DNA of 33,953 bases, from positions 1 to 33,953 of IMG/VR virus record IMGVR_UViG_3300027736_000132; one strand, given 5' to 3'. Shown here piece after piece: positions 21,392 to 29,678 of this stretch. A program made the position numbers and the translations under genes. This DNA comes from a virus. Within the stretch, counting starts at the first letter, position 1; each line of letters starts with the position of its first letter. A model generated the notes under the pieces. It had not been told where the DNA came from and did not search any database. It saw nothing but the letters and a program-made list of their open reading frames with translations.

Positions 21392-22719
21392 TGCTCCACG
21401 TTATCCCCTACAAGCCGCGTGCCGCTTTCCTGCCGTTCCACCAGCGCACCAAGCGTTGGTCATGCCTGGTGGCTCACCGGAGGGCTGGTAAGACCGTGGC
21501 GGCGATCAACGACCTGATTAGAGCCGCGGTAACGAGCAAAAGCCCGATGCCGCAGTTTGCTTACATCGCGCCGTTTCGCAGCCAGGCTAAATCGGTGGCG
21601 TGGGATTATCTTAAGCACTTCTCTGCTACCTCGGCTGCCAGCACCAATGAGTCAGAGCTGACCGTGGACATGATCAACGGCAGCAAAGTCAGGCTGTTTG
21701 GCGCCGACAATGCAGATTCGATGCGCGGGCTGGGCTTTGACGGTATCTTCATGGACGAGTATGGCGACTTCAAACCGTCGGTATGGGGCAACGTCATCCG
21801 GCCAGCGCTCTCCGACCGGCAAGGCTGGGCGGTGTTCGGTGGAACTCCAAAAGGCAAGAATCAGTTTTGGGAAATAAAGCAGACTGCCGAACGGTTGCGG
21901 GATGAATGGTTCCTGTTGCAGCTGCCGGCCAGCAAGTCAGGGCTGCTGCCTGATGGCGAGCTTGCGGCGGCAAGGGCGCAGCTTTCAAAAGATCAATACG
22001 ATCAAGAATACGAAATTTCATTTGAAGCGAGCATTTTAGGGGCGTTTTACGGCACAGAGATGCGCGAGGCCACCGAGCAAGGCCGGATCTGTCAGGTTGA
22101 CTACCAGCTCGATGTGCCTGTGCACACCGCGTTTGATTTGGGCTATCGTGACGACACGGCGATCTGGTTCTACCAGGTCATCCGCGGCGAGATTCACGTT
22201 ATCGATTACTACGCGGTGTCCGGCGCCAACATTGCAGAGCTGGCCGCGGTGATCACCGGCAAGCCGTACAAGTACGGCAAGCACTACCTGCCGCATGATG
22301 CTAAAGCCAAAACGCTGGCCGCGCAGGGCAAAAGCATTATTGAGCAGCTCGCTGACTACCTGGGCATCAACAACCTAGCCATCGTGCCAGACCTGAGCGT
22401 GCAGGACGGCATCCAGGCGGTGCGGCAGATGCTGCCGAATACATGGTTTCACGTGGAACATTGCGCCGAAGGCATCGAGGCGCTGCGCCAATACCAGCGC
22501 GAATACGACGAGGACAAGAAGGCATTTAGGCAGACGCCGCGGCATGACTGGTGCTCGCATCCGGCAGACGCAATGCGAATGCTGGCGATAGCCTGGCGCG
22601 CCGAACCGACCGTCAAGCCGCCAGACAGGATAAAACCGTTGATGGTCGGACCGGAAAACACCGTAACACTTAACGACATGTGGGCAACTATGAAAACTAA
22701 CAGGAGTGGCAGATTATGA
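21391..22719 (+). CDS. Terminase large subunit
   Basis: 442 aa. The ATPase domain carries a Walker A variant HRRAGKT (29-35), Walker B GIFMDEYGDF (118-127, D122/E123) and the coupling motif GGTPKGKN (150-157). The RNase H-like nuclease domain has its acidic residues at AFDLGYRDDTAIW (D249), LPHDAKA (D303) and HPADAMRML (D393). It is the packaging motor that pumps and cuts DNA at the portal. The length and complete motif set indicate an intact enzyme. Confidence 0.95.
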   Translation: MLHVIPYKPRAAFLPFHQRTKRWSCLVAHRRAGKTVAAINDLIRAAVTSKSPMPQFAYIAPFRSQAKSVAWDYLKHFSATSAASTNESELTVDMINGSKVRLFGADNADSMRGLGFDGIFMDEYGDFKPSVWGNVIRPALSDRQGWAVFGGTPKGKNQFWEIKQTAERLRDEWFLLQLPASKSGLLPDGELAAARAQLSKDQYDQEYEISFEASILGAFYGTEMREATEQGRICQVDYQLDVPVHTAFDLGYRDDTAIWFYQVIRGEIHVIDYYAVSGANIAELAAVITGKPYKYGKHYLPHDAKAKTLAAQGKSIIEQLADYLGINNLAIVPDLSVQDGIQAVRQMLPNTWFHVEHCAEGIEALRQYQREYDEDKKAFRQTPRHDWCSHPADAMRMLAIAWRAEPTVKPPDRIKPLMVGPENTVTLNDMWATMKTNRSGRL

Positions 22720-23039
22720 GCGGCGTAAACAATCCGTACAGGTATCAGTATGAGCACGTTGCGGCAAGTTCTACCGCGCAAGTCTTGGGTGGCACAGGCG
22801 CAAAAGGCGACTATTTGCACCGTATTGTTTGCACCGTTAGCACATCTGCCACCGGCAACGTGCAAATCGTTGATGGTTCGGGAACAGGCATCCTGACGCA
22901 TACCATCCTTCCAGCGCTTGCAGGTACTGGCGTGAACGTCTACAACGTCGAGCTGAACGCGGTTTCCGCTGACGGCGCATGGAAGATTACAACCGGCGCA
23001 GGTGTCGAAGTAATGGCGGTCGGGATCTTCAGCGCATGA
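22716..23039 (+). CDS. Small beta-rich virion-type protein
   Basis: 107 aa starting MSGVNNPYRYQYEHVAASSTAQVLGG. Thr/Ser/Val/Gly-rich, predicted as a beta sandwich (GDYLHRIVCTVSTSATGNVQIVDGSGTGILTH; NVYNVELNAVSADGAWKITTGAGVEV). Such short proteins are usually head decoration or head-fibre parts, though none is certain here. It overlaps both neighbours by four bases, linking terminase to the glycosyltransferase gene. Confidence 0.75.
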   Translation: MSGVNNPYRYQYEHVAASSTAQVLGGTGAKGDYLHRIVCTVSTSATGNVQIVDGSGTGILTHTILPALAGTGVNVYNVELNAVSADGAWKITTGAGVEVMAVGIFSA

Positions 23040-23632
23040 TCGCTTGCGTCCTAAAGTCGGGCGGTGACTTCCTGCCGAAGCACGTTTATGCTTTGCAGGA
23101 GATGTGCGACCGCTACCTGCCAGACGAAGATTTCATTTGCCTGACCGACTTAGACTTGGACTGTCAGATATTGCCGCTGGCGCACGACTGGCCGGGCTGG
23201 TGGTCGAAGGTTGAGTTGTTCCGGCTACCGAGCGCCTTGTACATGGATTTGGACACCGTTCTAGTCGGCGACTGCACCGAGCTGCTGGAGGCGGCCCGAC
23301 CGCACGACTTTGTGATCATGCGCGATGTTTACCGCGGCGCCGCCGATCCGCGGTCGATGCAATCCAGCCTGATGTGGTGGTCGAGGCCGCATCAGTTCAT
23401 CTATGACGCATTCAAGGCGGGCGACCGCTACTGCGAAGGGGGTGATCAGGTCTATCTGGAATGGGCGTTAAGTGGCCGCCTGGTCAAATACTGGCAGGAC
23501 ATTACGCCCGGCATCAAGTCGTTCAAGGCCGACATACTGCCGAACGGGGTGCAGGCCGAGGACCGCCTGATCGCGTTCCACGGCAAGCCGCGGCCGTGGG
23601 AACAGACTAGGGTGGCTTATGCGTCAGCATAG
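23036..23632 (+). CDS. Glycosyltransferase, GT8-like
   Basis: 198 aa from the coupled ATG at 23036. MIACVLKSGGDFLPKHVYALQEM is the nucleotide-sugar-binding strand and helix; YLPDEDFICLTD follows. LPSALYMDLDTVLVGD (64-79) carries the DxD metal motif (D71, D73) of retaining GT-A enzymes. GGDQVYLEWAL near 140 and IAFHGKPRPW near the end match the GT8 pattern of an Asp and a final His-Gly-Lys. The acceptor is unknown: a virion protein, or host surface sugar. The neighbouring methyltransferase overlaps it by 14 bases. Confidence 0.8.
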   Translation: MIACVLKSGGDFLPKHVYALQEMCDRYLPDEDFICLTDLDLDCQILPLAHDWPGWWSKVELFRLPSALYMDLDTVLVGDCTELLEAARPHDFVIMRDVYRGAADPRSMQSSLMWWSRPHQFIYDAFKAGDRYCEGGDQVYLEWALSGRLVKYWQDITPGIKSFKADILPNGVQAEDRLIAFHGKPRPWEQTRVAYASA

Positions 23633-24227
23633 CGGCTGGGCGGTCCCTGACGCTGACCAGTGCTGCATTCAAGCGGCGCTGGCCGAGGTGTGCGATCTTG
23701 GCGCTAGTCTGGATCTGTGCCGGCAGTTCAGGACCGCAATACAGGCCGGTGGCAATGTCGGCGTTTACCCGATGGCGATGGCGCAGAAGTTTGAGCGTGT
23801 CTACACCGTCGAGCCGGACGCAGCCAATTACGAGGCGCTGGCCATCAATACCGCCAGCCAGCCGCGGGTGATCATCCGCTGGGCTGCGTTTGGGCAGGAC
23901 CACAGCAAGGCGGCGATTGACCAGATTTATCCCGACAACATTGGCGCCCACCAGATCAAGGAGGGCAACGAGTTTGACGTTCTGCCGATTGACAGCCTGG
24001 GCGTAACCGACTGCGACCTGTTGCAGCTTGATGTTGAGGGATCCGAGCACCAGGCTATTTTGGGCGCCATTGCAACGATAGAGGCGAGCTGGCCGGTCAT
24101 CACTTTGGAACTTAAAGGCCACGGCGAGCGATACGGTTACACCGACGAGGACACGATCAACCTACTGGCCGACATGGGTTACAAGATTGCCGACCGGGTA
24201 AACAGGGATGTGATATTCACAAAATGA
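23619..24227 (+). CDS. FkbM-family methyltransferase
   Basis: 202 aa. AdoMet-binding motif I is QAGGNVGVYP (42-51), followed by VYTVEPDAANYEAL (61-74, acidic ribose contact E65). The family signature CDLLQLDVEGSEHQAILGA spans 132-150. FkbM enzymes O-methylate hydroxyls, often of sugars. With the overlapping glycosyltransferase it forms a two-step glycan-modifying pair. The start at 23619 lies inside the glycosyltransferase gene. The target is unknown. Confidence 0.85.
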   Translation: MRQHSGWAVPDADQCCIQAALAEVCDLGASLDLCRQFRTAIQAGGNVGVYPMAMAQKFERVYTVEPDAANYEALAINTASQPRVIIRWAAFGQDHSKAAIDQIYPDNIGAHQIKEGNEFDVLPIDSLGVTDCDLLQLDVEGSEHQAILGAIATIEASWPVITLELKGHGERYGYTDEDTINLLADMGYKIADRVNRDVIFTK

Positions 24228-24511
24228 CTGCAGCCTGGACACGCAAAGAAGGAAAGAATCCTGCTGGTGGGCTGAACGCCGCCGGACGAGCCAGTTACAA
24301 GGCCGAGACAGGTGGCGAACTTAAACCGCCGGTCAAAGCAGGTGACAATCCGCGCCGAGCTAGTTTCCTTGCAAGAATGGGCAGTATGCCGGGTCCGATG
24401 GAAAAAAACGGCGAGCCGACGCGATTGGCACTTGCGCTGAAAGCGTGGGGCGCATCCAGCAAAGCTGACGCTAAGAGCAAAGCTGCGGCAATATCGAACA
24501 GGAATAAATAA
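24224..24511 (+). CDS. Small basic protein of the DUF6321-like family
   Basis: 95 aa, AWTRKEGKNPAGGLNAAGRASY near the start, then ETGGELKPPVKAG and DNPRRASFLARMGSMPGPM, ending with ALALKAWGASSKADA. This nearly invariant pattern is found in phage and giant-virus proteins of unknown role. It is strongly basic and Gly-rich, suggesting contact with nucleic acid. Coupled to both neighbours by ATGA/TAATG overlap. Confidence 0.8.
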   Translation: MTAAWTRKEGKNPAGGLNAAGRASYKAETGGELKPPVKAGDNPRRASFLARMGSMPGPMEKNGEPTRLALALKAWGASSKADAKSKAAAISNRNK

Positions 24512-25761
24512 TGGCCGAAGCTGACAGAATTGCGGCTGCGCTGCGCTACCAGCAAGAACTGGATGCGGCACAACGCCCTGCTACCATGAACCCGAACATA
24601 GCCGCGCAGGGGTTAAAATCACGCAATCGAATTGCTGCCGAATTAGCTAGTCAACCGCAATCATGGTCTGGTGAAGAATTACCAATGGAAGGCCGGGCAA
24701 CCTTTTTGCCGTTTCAAGACACGCTGCCGGGGTCAGTGATGAACAAGCGCAGCTTGGCATTGCCGGGCATTGTTGCCGGTGCCGTTAATGCGTTTACTGC
24801 GCCAGGCCGAGCCTTAAGCGGCAGCGATCCGAACTTTAATCCGCAGGAAGAAGCCGCAAACTTTGCCATGAATGTGATGGGTGGTGGTATCGGCGCGTCC
24901 AGGCTTGCGCCAGCGCCTGCTGGGTCGTTGGGGATGTTTATTGGAAAAACAGCTAAAAACTGGAATGCAGCAGCAGAAGCAAAAGCATTAGAAATGGAAA
25001 AGTCAGGCGCAACTCCGCAAACAATATGGCAAGAAACCGGCAACTGGAAAGCACCGGATGCGGCATGGCGGCAAGAAATAAATGATGCAGGTTCTCGAAT
25101 GACAGAAAAAGTGCATAGCGACATAATGTCTAAGCATTTTTTTAACGATCCTTTAAGTGAAGCATTGACCCATGAACCGTTGTATCGAGCCTATCCCGAA
25201 TTAGGCAGGATTAAAACAACTGTTACAGCATGGGAGCAACCAAAAGGATCATTTAGCCCATTAAGAAACGAACTAGAGGCGTCCGGCCCTAGTTCAATGA
25301 CGCAACGTAGCACCGCCTTGCATGAGTTGCAGCACGCAATCCAACAGAAAGAAGGATTTGCAAGGGGCGGCAGTCCTGAGATGTTTCGGCAATCAACAGA
25401 CTTTAGTTCCAAAGCATTACAAGATGCTGCAATTCTTGATAAAACAATGCGGGCATCAAACCTTAGCCAACTTGAAGCGTTAAAAAGATTTGAAGTATTG
25501 TTTGGCAGAAAGCCCGAAGCGGGTGCGTTTGCTGCATTGGAAAGAGTAGGAACAGGTAAAGAATTGGACATTGCAAGGGATGCGGCTAGAGAAGCAGAAA
25601 AATTAGCAAAAAATCCTTTGGAATCTTACCGCCGCCTTGCCGGTGAAGCCGAAGCTAGAGCTACCCAAAAGCGCAGAAACCTAACAGACGAACAACGCCG
25701 CGCAGAGTTTCCTGAACGCTCTTATGACGTGCCAATTAACAAACTAATCATTAGGCGATAA
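24511..25761 (+). CDS. Predicted zinc metalloprotease with polyvalent-protein (LPD23-like) region
   Basis: 416 aa. Residues 1-140 are a less ordered lead. From GMFIGKTAKNWNAAAEAKALEMEKSG (141-166) through TIWQETGNWKAPDAAWRQEI it matches the pattern of large-polyvalent-protein-associated domain 23. STALHELQHAIQQKEGFARGGSP (267-289) contains a HExxH zinc site (H271, E272, H275), and YRRLAGEAEARATQKRRN (373-390) offers E379 as third ligand. LPD proteins are usually long multi-domain proteins injected with viral or conjugative DNA; here one stands alone before the portal gene. It may act in virion maturation or in the host after entry. Confidence 0.75.
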   Translation: MAEADRIAAALRYQQELDAAQRPATMNPNIAAQGLKSRNRIAAELASQPQSWSGEELPMEGRATFLPFQDTLPGSVMNKRSLALPGIVAGAVNAFTAPGRALSGSDPNFNPQEEAANFAMNVMGGGIGASRLAPAPAGSLGMFIGKTAKNWNAAAEAKALEMEKSGATPQTIWQETGNWKAPDAAWRQEINDAGSRMTEKVHSDIMSKHFFNDPLSEALTHEPLYRAYPELGRIKTTVTAWEQPKGSFSPLRNELEASGPSSMTQRSTALHELQHAIQQKEGFARGGSPEMFRQSTDFSSKALQDAAILDKTMRASNLSQLEALKRFEVLFGRKPEAGAFAALERVGTGKELDIARDAAREAEKLAKNPLESYRRLAGEAEARATQKRRNLTDEQRRAEFPERSYDVPINKLIIRR

Positions 25762-25763
25762 AC

Positions 25764-28037
25764 ATGGATGAGCAAAGCACCGGCGTCGATAAATGGCTGC
25801 ACGTTATTAGCCAGTACGACAACGAATTTAAAAAGTGGGAAGCCCGCAGCGCGAAGATCGTCAAACGCTACCGCGACGACAACCGCAGTCAGCACACGAA
25901 CGAAACCGCGAAATTCAACATCCTTTGGTCAAACGTGCAGACGCTGATACCGGCGGTTTACGCCAAGTTGCCCAAAGCGGTGGCCGAGCGCCGGTTCGGG
26001 GACAATGATCCTGTTGGCCGGGTTGCTGGTTCGCTTATCGAGCGCGCACTGGACTTTGAGATCGAGCACTATCCAGATTTCCGCGCAACGATGAAACACG
26101 CTGTTGAGGACAGGTTTCTCGGTGGCCGCGGCACCGCTTGGGTGCGCTACGAGCCGCATGTAAGGCAAATGGACATGCCAGAGGACGGGTTGCAAATCAC
26201 TGAGGATGTTGAGAATGAAGCAGCCGAAGGCCAGACGCCAGAAGGCGCGCCAAAGCCCGAAAATCAAGACTACACCGCAGGCGAAACCGAGCCGCAGGAA
26301 GAAATTGAGTATGAGTGCGCCCCGACCGACTATGTTCATTGGAAGGATTTTGGGCATTCTGTTGCTCGCACTTGGGAAGAAGTGACTTGCGTATGGCGCT
26401 GGGTGTACATGACAAAAGAAGCTCTAACCGAGCGGTTTGGCGCAAAGATGGCCAAATCAATTCCGCTGGACTCTGGCGCCGAAACGCTGGCGTCCTACGG
26501 GCAAAGCAATAAAGAGCGCACCAGGGCGAAGATATGCGAACTGTGGGACAAGGAATCGGGCAAGGTGTATTGGCTGTCAAAGAACTGCCCGAATCTGATA
26601 GACGAGCGTGACGATCCGCTGGAGCTTGACCAGTTCTTCCCCTGTGCTCGACCGCTTTACAGCACCACCACAAGCGACAGCTTAATTCCGGTGCCTGACT
26701 TTGTGATCTACCAGGACCAAGCCAACGAACTGGATATTCTGTCAGACAGAATTGACGGACTGGTCAAGGCATTGCGGATCCGTGGTGTTTACGATGCCAG
26801 CCAGCCTGCGCTGCAACGGCTGTTAACCGAGGGCGACAACAACTCGTTGATTCCGGTCGATAAATGGATGGCATTTAGCGAGAAAGGCGGGCTGAAGGGC
26901 AGTATCGACATCTTGCCGATCGACATGCTGGCCAACGCGCTGCTTAACTGCTACAGGGCGCGGGAGGACATAAAAGGCCAGATTTACGAGATTACAGGCA
27001 TTAGCGACATTATCAGAGGCCAAACGTCGGCCAGCGAAACCGCTACCGCCCAGCAGATCAAAGGCCAGTATGCCGGGCTGCGGTTGCGGAGTATGCAGGA
27101 AGAAGTGGCGCTGTTTGCCAGCGAACTGATCCGCTTAAAAGCGCAGGTTATTTGCACTAAATTCCAGCCGCAGACGATTTTGCTATACGCCGCGGCAGGG
27201 CAGATGAGTCAAGAAGATCAGCAAATGATTCCGCAAGCCATCCAGCTTATGCAAGACAATCCGCTGCGGAACTTTCGTATTGAGGTTGATGCTGACAGCT
27301 TGGTTCAAATCGATGAACAACAAACTAAAAAGGACCGCGTTGAATTCCTGACCGCATTCGGTGGTTTTATGCGCGAGTCGTTGCCGGTCGGCCAGCAATC
27401 GCCTGAACTGGTGCCAATGCTAGTTGAGCTGATTAAATTCGGCATTGGCGGTTTTAAACAAGCCAAACCGATTGAGGGCGTGCTTGATGTCGCGCTTGAA
27501 CAGATGAAACAGAAACAGGCCGGACCACAAGAACAAAAGCCAGATCCAGAAATGATGAAGATGCAAGCGCAACAGCAATCCGAGCAGATGCGAGTGCAGG
27601 CCGACACGCAAGCTGCCCAGGCTAAGATGCAAGCAGAGATGCAAATAACGCAAGCCAAAGCGCAGGCCGATATGCAAGTTGAGCAGATGAAAATGCAACA
27701 CGCTGCACAATTGGAACAACAAAAGCTGCAATTTGAAAAAGAACGCACCGAGCTGGAAGCCGCAACTAAGCTTATGGTGGCGCGTATCGGCGCTAACCCC
27801 GGCTTAGATATACCAATGATTGAAGCGCAGCAGGCAGCAAGCGAGAAAGTCAGCGCCGAGCTGGGCGAGAACGTAAAAATGGCAATTGACCACATGGCGC
27901 AAATGCACGAAAACATGGCAAACATGCATGGGGAAACCATGAACCGCATCGGTGGTGTCATGCAGACACTGGCGGCGCCCAAGCGCATCGTGCGCGGGCC
28001 AGATGGCAAGGCAGTCGGCGTCGAGGTTGCGGCATGA
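25764..28037 (+). CDS. Portal protein (P22 type)
   Basis: 757 aa, close to P22 portal length. The N-terminus (WLHVISQYDNEFKKWEARSAKIVKRYRDD) is a helical clip/wing start. The body has conserved portal features: ILWSNVQTLIPAVYAKLP near 51-68, DYVHWKDFGH near 190, LDILSDRIDGLVKALRIRGVYD near 325-346, and ITGISDIIRGQTSASETATAQQIKGQYAGLRLRSMQEEV near 410-448. Residues 580-690 are a long Gln/Met-rich helix with MQ repeats, the barrel region lining the DNA channel. Twelve copies are expected at one capsid vertex. Confidence 0.9.
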   Translation: MDEQSTGVDKWLHVISQYDNEFKKWEARSAKIVKRYRDDNRSQHTNETAKFNILWSNVQTLIPAVYAKLPKAVAERRFGDNDPVGRVAGSLIERALDFEIEHYPDFRATMKHAVEDRFLGGRGTAWVRYEPHVRQMDMPEDGLQITEDVENEAAEGQTPEGAPKPENQDYTAGETEPQEEIEYECAPTDYVHWKDFGHSVARTWEEVTCVWRWVYMTKEALTERFGAKMAKSIPLDSGAETLASYGQSNKERTRAKICELWDKESGKVYWLSKNCPNLIDERDDPLELDQFFPCARPLYSTTTSDSLIPVPDFVIYQDQANELDILSDRIDGLVKALRIRGVYDASQPALQRLLTEGDNNSLIPVDKWMAFSEKGGLKGSIDILPIDMLANALLNCYRAREDIKGQIYEITGISDIIRGQTSASETATAQQIKGQYAGLRLRSMQEEVALFASELIRLKAQVICTKFQPQTILLYAAAGQMSQEDQQMIPQAIQLMQDNPLRNFRIEVDADSLVQIDEQQTKKDRVEFLTAFGGFMRESLPVGQQSPELVPMLVELIKFGIGGFKQAKPIEGVLDVALEQMKQKQAGPQEQKPDPEMMKMQAQQQSEQMRVQADTQAAQAKMQAEMQITQAKAQADMQVEQMKMQHAAQLEQQKLQFEKERTELEAATKLMVARIGANPGLDIPMIEAQQAASEKVSAELGENVKMAIDHMAQMHENMANMHGETMNRIGGVMQTLAAPKRIVRGPDGKAVGVEVAA

Positions 28038-28231
28038 TCGTTACCACAACTAAAGGCAAAATGGACGATTCATTGCTTGAAAAGCGGGAAGGATCGGTCG
28101 ATAACGACAACGAAAACACAACGTGGGTTGAGTATTGGCTTGCCGACGAGCTGGTGCACAGATCAGCTCACGTTAGGTTGAAAAAAGCGATGGTTTCAAC
28201 ATCCGAGGCAGGGAGTTTTAAAAATGGCTAA
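28034..28231 (+). CDS. Small hypothetical protein
   Basis: 65 aa starting MIVTTTKGKMDDSLLEKREG. ATGA overlap with the portal gene; the stop overlaps the next start by eight bases. Acidic with a WVEYWLADELVHRSAHV strand-helix segment. A similar short gene often follows podovirus portal genes. Function unknown. Confidence 0.75.
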   Translation: MIVTTTKGKMDDSLLEKREGSVDNDNENTTWVEYWLADELVHRSAHVRLKKAMVSTSEAGSFKNG

Positions 28232-28679
28232 TACGCAAGCAATGTGCACCAGTTTCAAAGCCGAAATTCTTAGCGGCATTCACGCGCTGGGGACAACCGT
28301 TATTCGGGCAGGGACCGGCGCCGACACAATCAAGGCCGCGCTGTATCTGGCGAGCGCCACCGTAAACGCTGCCACAACTGTTTATAGCGCCACTGGCGAG
28401 GTTTCAGGCACTGGCTATAGCGCAGGCGGGATAACGGCCACGAACGCCACAGCGCCCACATCCAGCGGCACTACGGCCTATTGGACGCCGAGCGCCAGCT
28501 TTACCTACACAACCGTAACACTGACCACATCATTTGATTGTGTGCTGGTTTACAACTCGACGCAAAGCAATAAAGCAATCAGCGCTCACACTTTCGGCGC
28601 TCAGACGATCACCGCAGGCACGTTTGTGCTATCCATGCCGACGAATGACAGCACCAATGCACTTATCCGCATTGCCTAA
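28224..28679 (+). CDS. Small Thr/Ala-rich head protein
   Basis: 151 aa starting MANTQAMCTSFKAEILSGIHAL. After a short helix the chain is almost entirely Thr/Ser/Ala/Gly beta strand (IKAALYLASATVNAATTVYSATGEV; GTTAYWTPSASFTYTTVTLTTSFDCVLVYNS). The opening SFKAEILSGIH...DTIKAALY resembles small phage head proteins whose first helix is followed by a beta barrel. Likely decoration or structural; exact role unknown. Confidence 0.75.
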   Translation: MANTQAMCTSFKAEILSGIHALGTTVIRAGTGADTIKAALYLASATVNAATTVYSATGEVSGTGYSAGGITATNATAPTSSGTTAYWTPSASFTYTTVTLTTSFDCVLVYNSTQSNKAISAHTFGAQTITAGTFVLSMPTNDSTNALIRIA

Positions 28680-28682
28680 AAC

Positions 28683-29333
28683 ATGGCACAAGGCGCATGG
28701 GACACCGGCACCTGGGATGCTGCCCTGTGGGACAGTTTGCCTGTCACCGGCAATTCTGCAACAGGATCGCCAGGTAATGTCGGCGCTGCCGCAACTGTTT
28801 TACTTACCGGGAACTCAGCAACCGGAGCGCCCGGCACCGTTGGCGCCACCGTCACCATCGCGCTATCGGGCGTGCAGGCTACGGGGCAGGTTGGGACAGA
28901 GGGTGTCAGCGCGACGGTACCGATCACAGGCACTGAGGCAACCGGCGCCGCGGGATCTGTTGGCCTGGTCATCACGGTTTCATTGTCTGGAAACAGCGCA
29001 ATCGGCGAGGTTGGGACGGTCACGGTTATGCCGGAGCCGGTCATCGTTATTGATGACACGCACGACGGGAAAAGATTTAAAGAGCAACTCAAACGCGAGC
29101 GCAAGCTCAGAGAAAAGAAAAAACAGGCAATTCTTGACGCATTTGAGCGAATTGTTGAAGGCAGGCCAGAGATCGCCGAGGAAATTGCCGCGCCGTTTAT
29201 CGTGCAGCCAAAAGCTAAATCAACGGTTCTGGCCATCAATTACGACGCGCTGTTTGCCGATCTGGACCGCGTGCAGCGGATCTGGGATACCCACCTTGAA
29301 ATGGATGATGAGGACGTTTTGACGCTGCTATGA
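28683..29333 (+). CDS. Virion protein with five 20-residue repeats and a charged helical tail
   Basis: 216 aa. Residues 5-18 are AWDTGTWDAALWDS. Residues 21-115 hold five repeats with an exact 20-residue period and core T-G-x-x-A-T-G-x-x-G-x-V-G, suggesting a regular beta solenoid or fibre. The C-terminal half is very different: a highly charged helix (RFKEQLKRERKLREKKKQAIL) and an acidic end. The Trp element also occurs in the tail-hub protein at 1411. This organisation suggests a head or tail fibre with an anchoring domain. No firm family. Confidence 0.75.
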   Translation: MAQGAWDTGTWDAALWDSLPVTGNSATGSPGNVGAAATVLLTGNSATGAPGTVGATVTIALSGVQATGQVGTEGVSATVPITGTEATGAAGSVGLVITVSLSGNSAIGEVGTVTVMPEPVIVIDDTHDGKRFKEQLKRERKLREKKKQAILDAFERIVEGRPEIAEEIAAPFIVQPKAKSTVLAINYDALFADLDRVQRIWDTHLEMDDEDVLTLL

Positions 29334-29659
29334 AAAAAATTTACATACAAATTGATGGCCAATTAATTGAGAAATCAACGCATTACAGTGAGCCTGTGGC
29401 GCCAATCATTATGCCCGACATCCAGCCTTATCAGTCGATGGCAGATGGATCAATGATTACCAGTCGCAGCCATCACCGCGAGCACCTGAAGCAACACAAT
29501 TGCATCGAGATCGGCAACGAAACTATGGAAACCAAACCAGTGCCGGTAAAAGACAACCGCAAACAAGTGTTGCGGGAACAACTGGCAAATATGACGCACA
29601 GCCAAGCAAATAAAATGCTGGCCAAGCTGCGTGACGATCTTCGTTTTATCCGCAGGTAA
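29330..29659 (+). CDS. Hypothetical protein preceding the scaffold gene
   Basis: 109 aa starting MKKIYIQIDGQLIEKSTHY, ATGA overlap. The middle has an IMPDIQPYQSMADGSMITSRSHHREHLKQHNCIEIGNE pattern that I recognise from many phage genes lying before scaffold or coat genes; its role is unknown. The C-terminus is helical and charged (NRKQVLREQLANMTHSQANKMLAKLRDDLRF). Confidence 0.8.
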   Translation: MKKIYIQIDGQLIEKSTHYSEPVAPIIMPDIQPYQSMADGSMITSRSHHREHLKQHNCIEIGNETMETKPVPVKDNRKQVLREQLANMTHSQANKMLAKLRDDLRFIRR

Positions 29660-29678
29660 ACCCCCACAGGGAGCAACA

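Noticed and set aside
27305-28009. 234-codon minus-strand frame opposite the portal gene
   Set aside because: Cys/Ser-rich shadow of the Gln/Met repeat helix of the portal; no ribosome site logic in this region.
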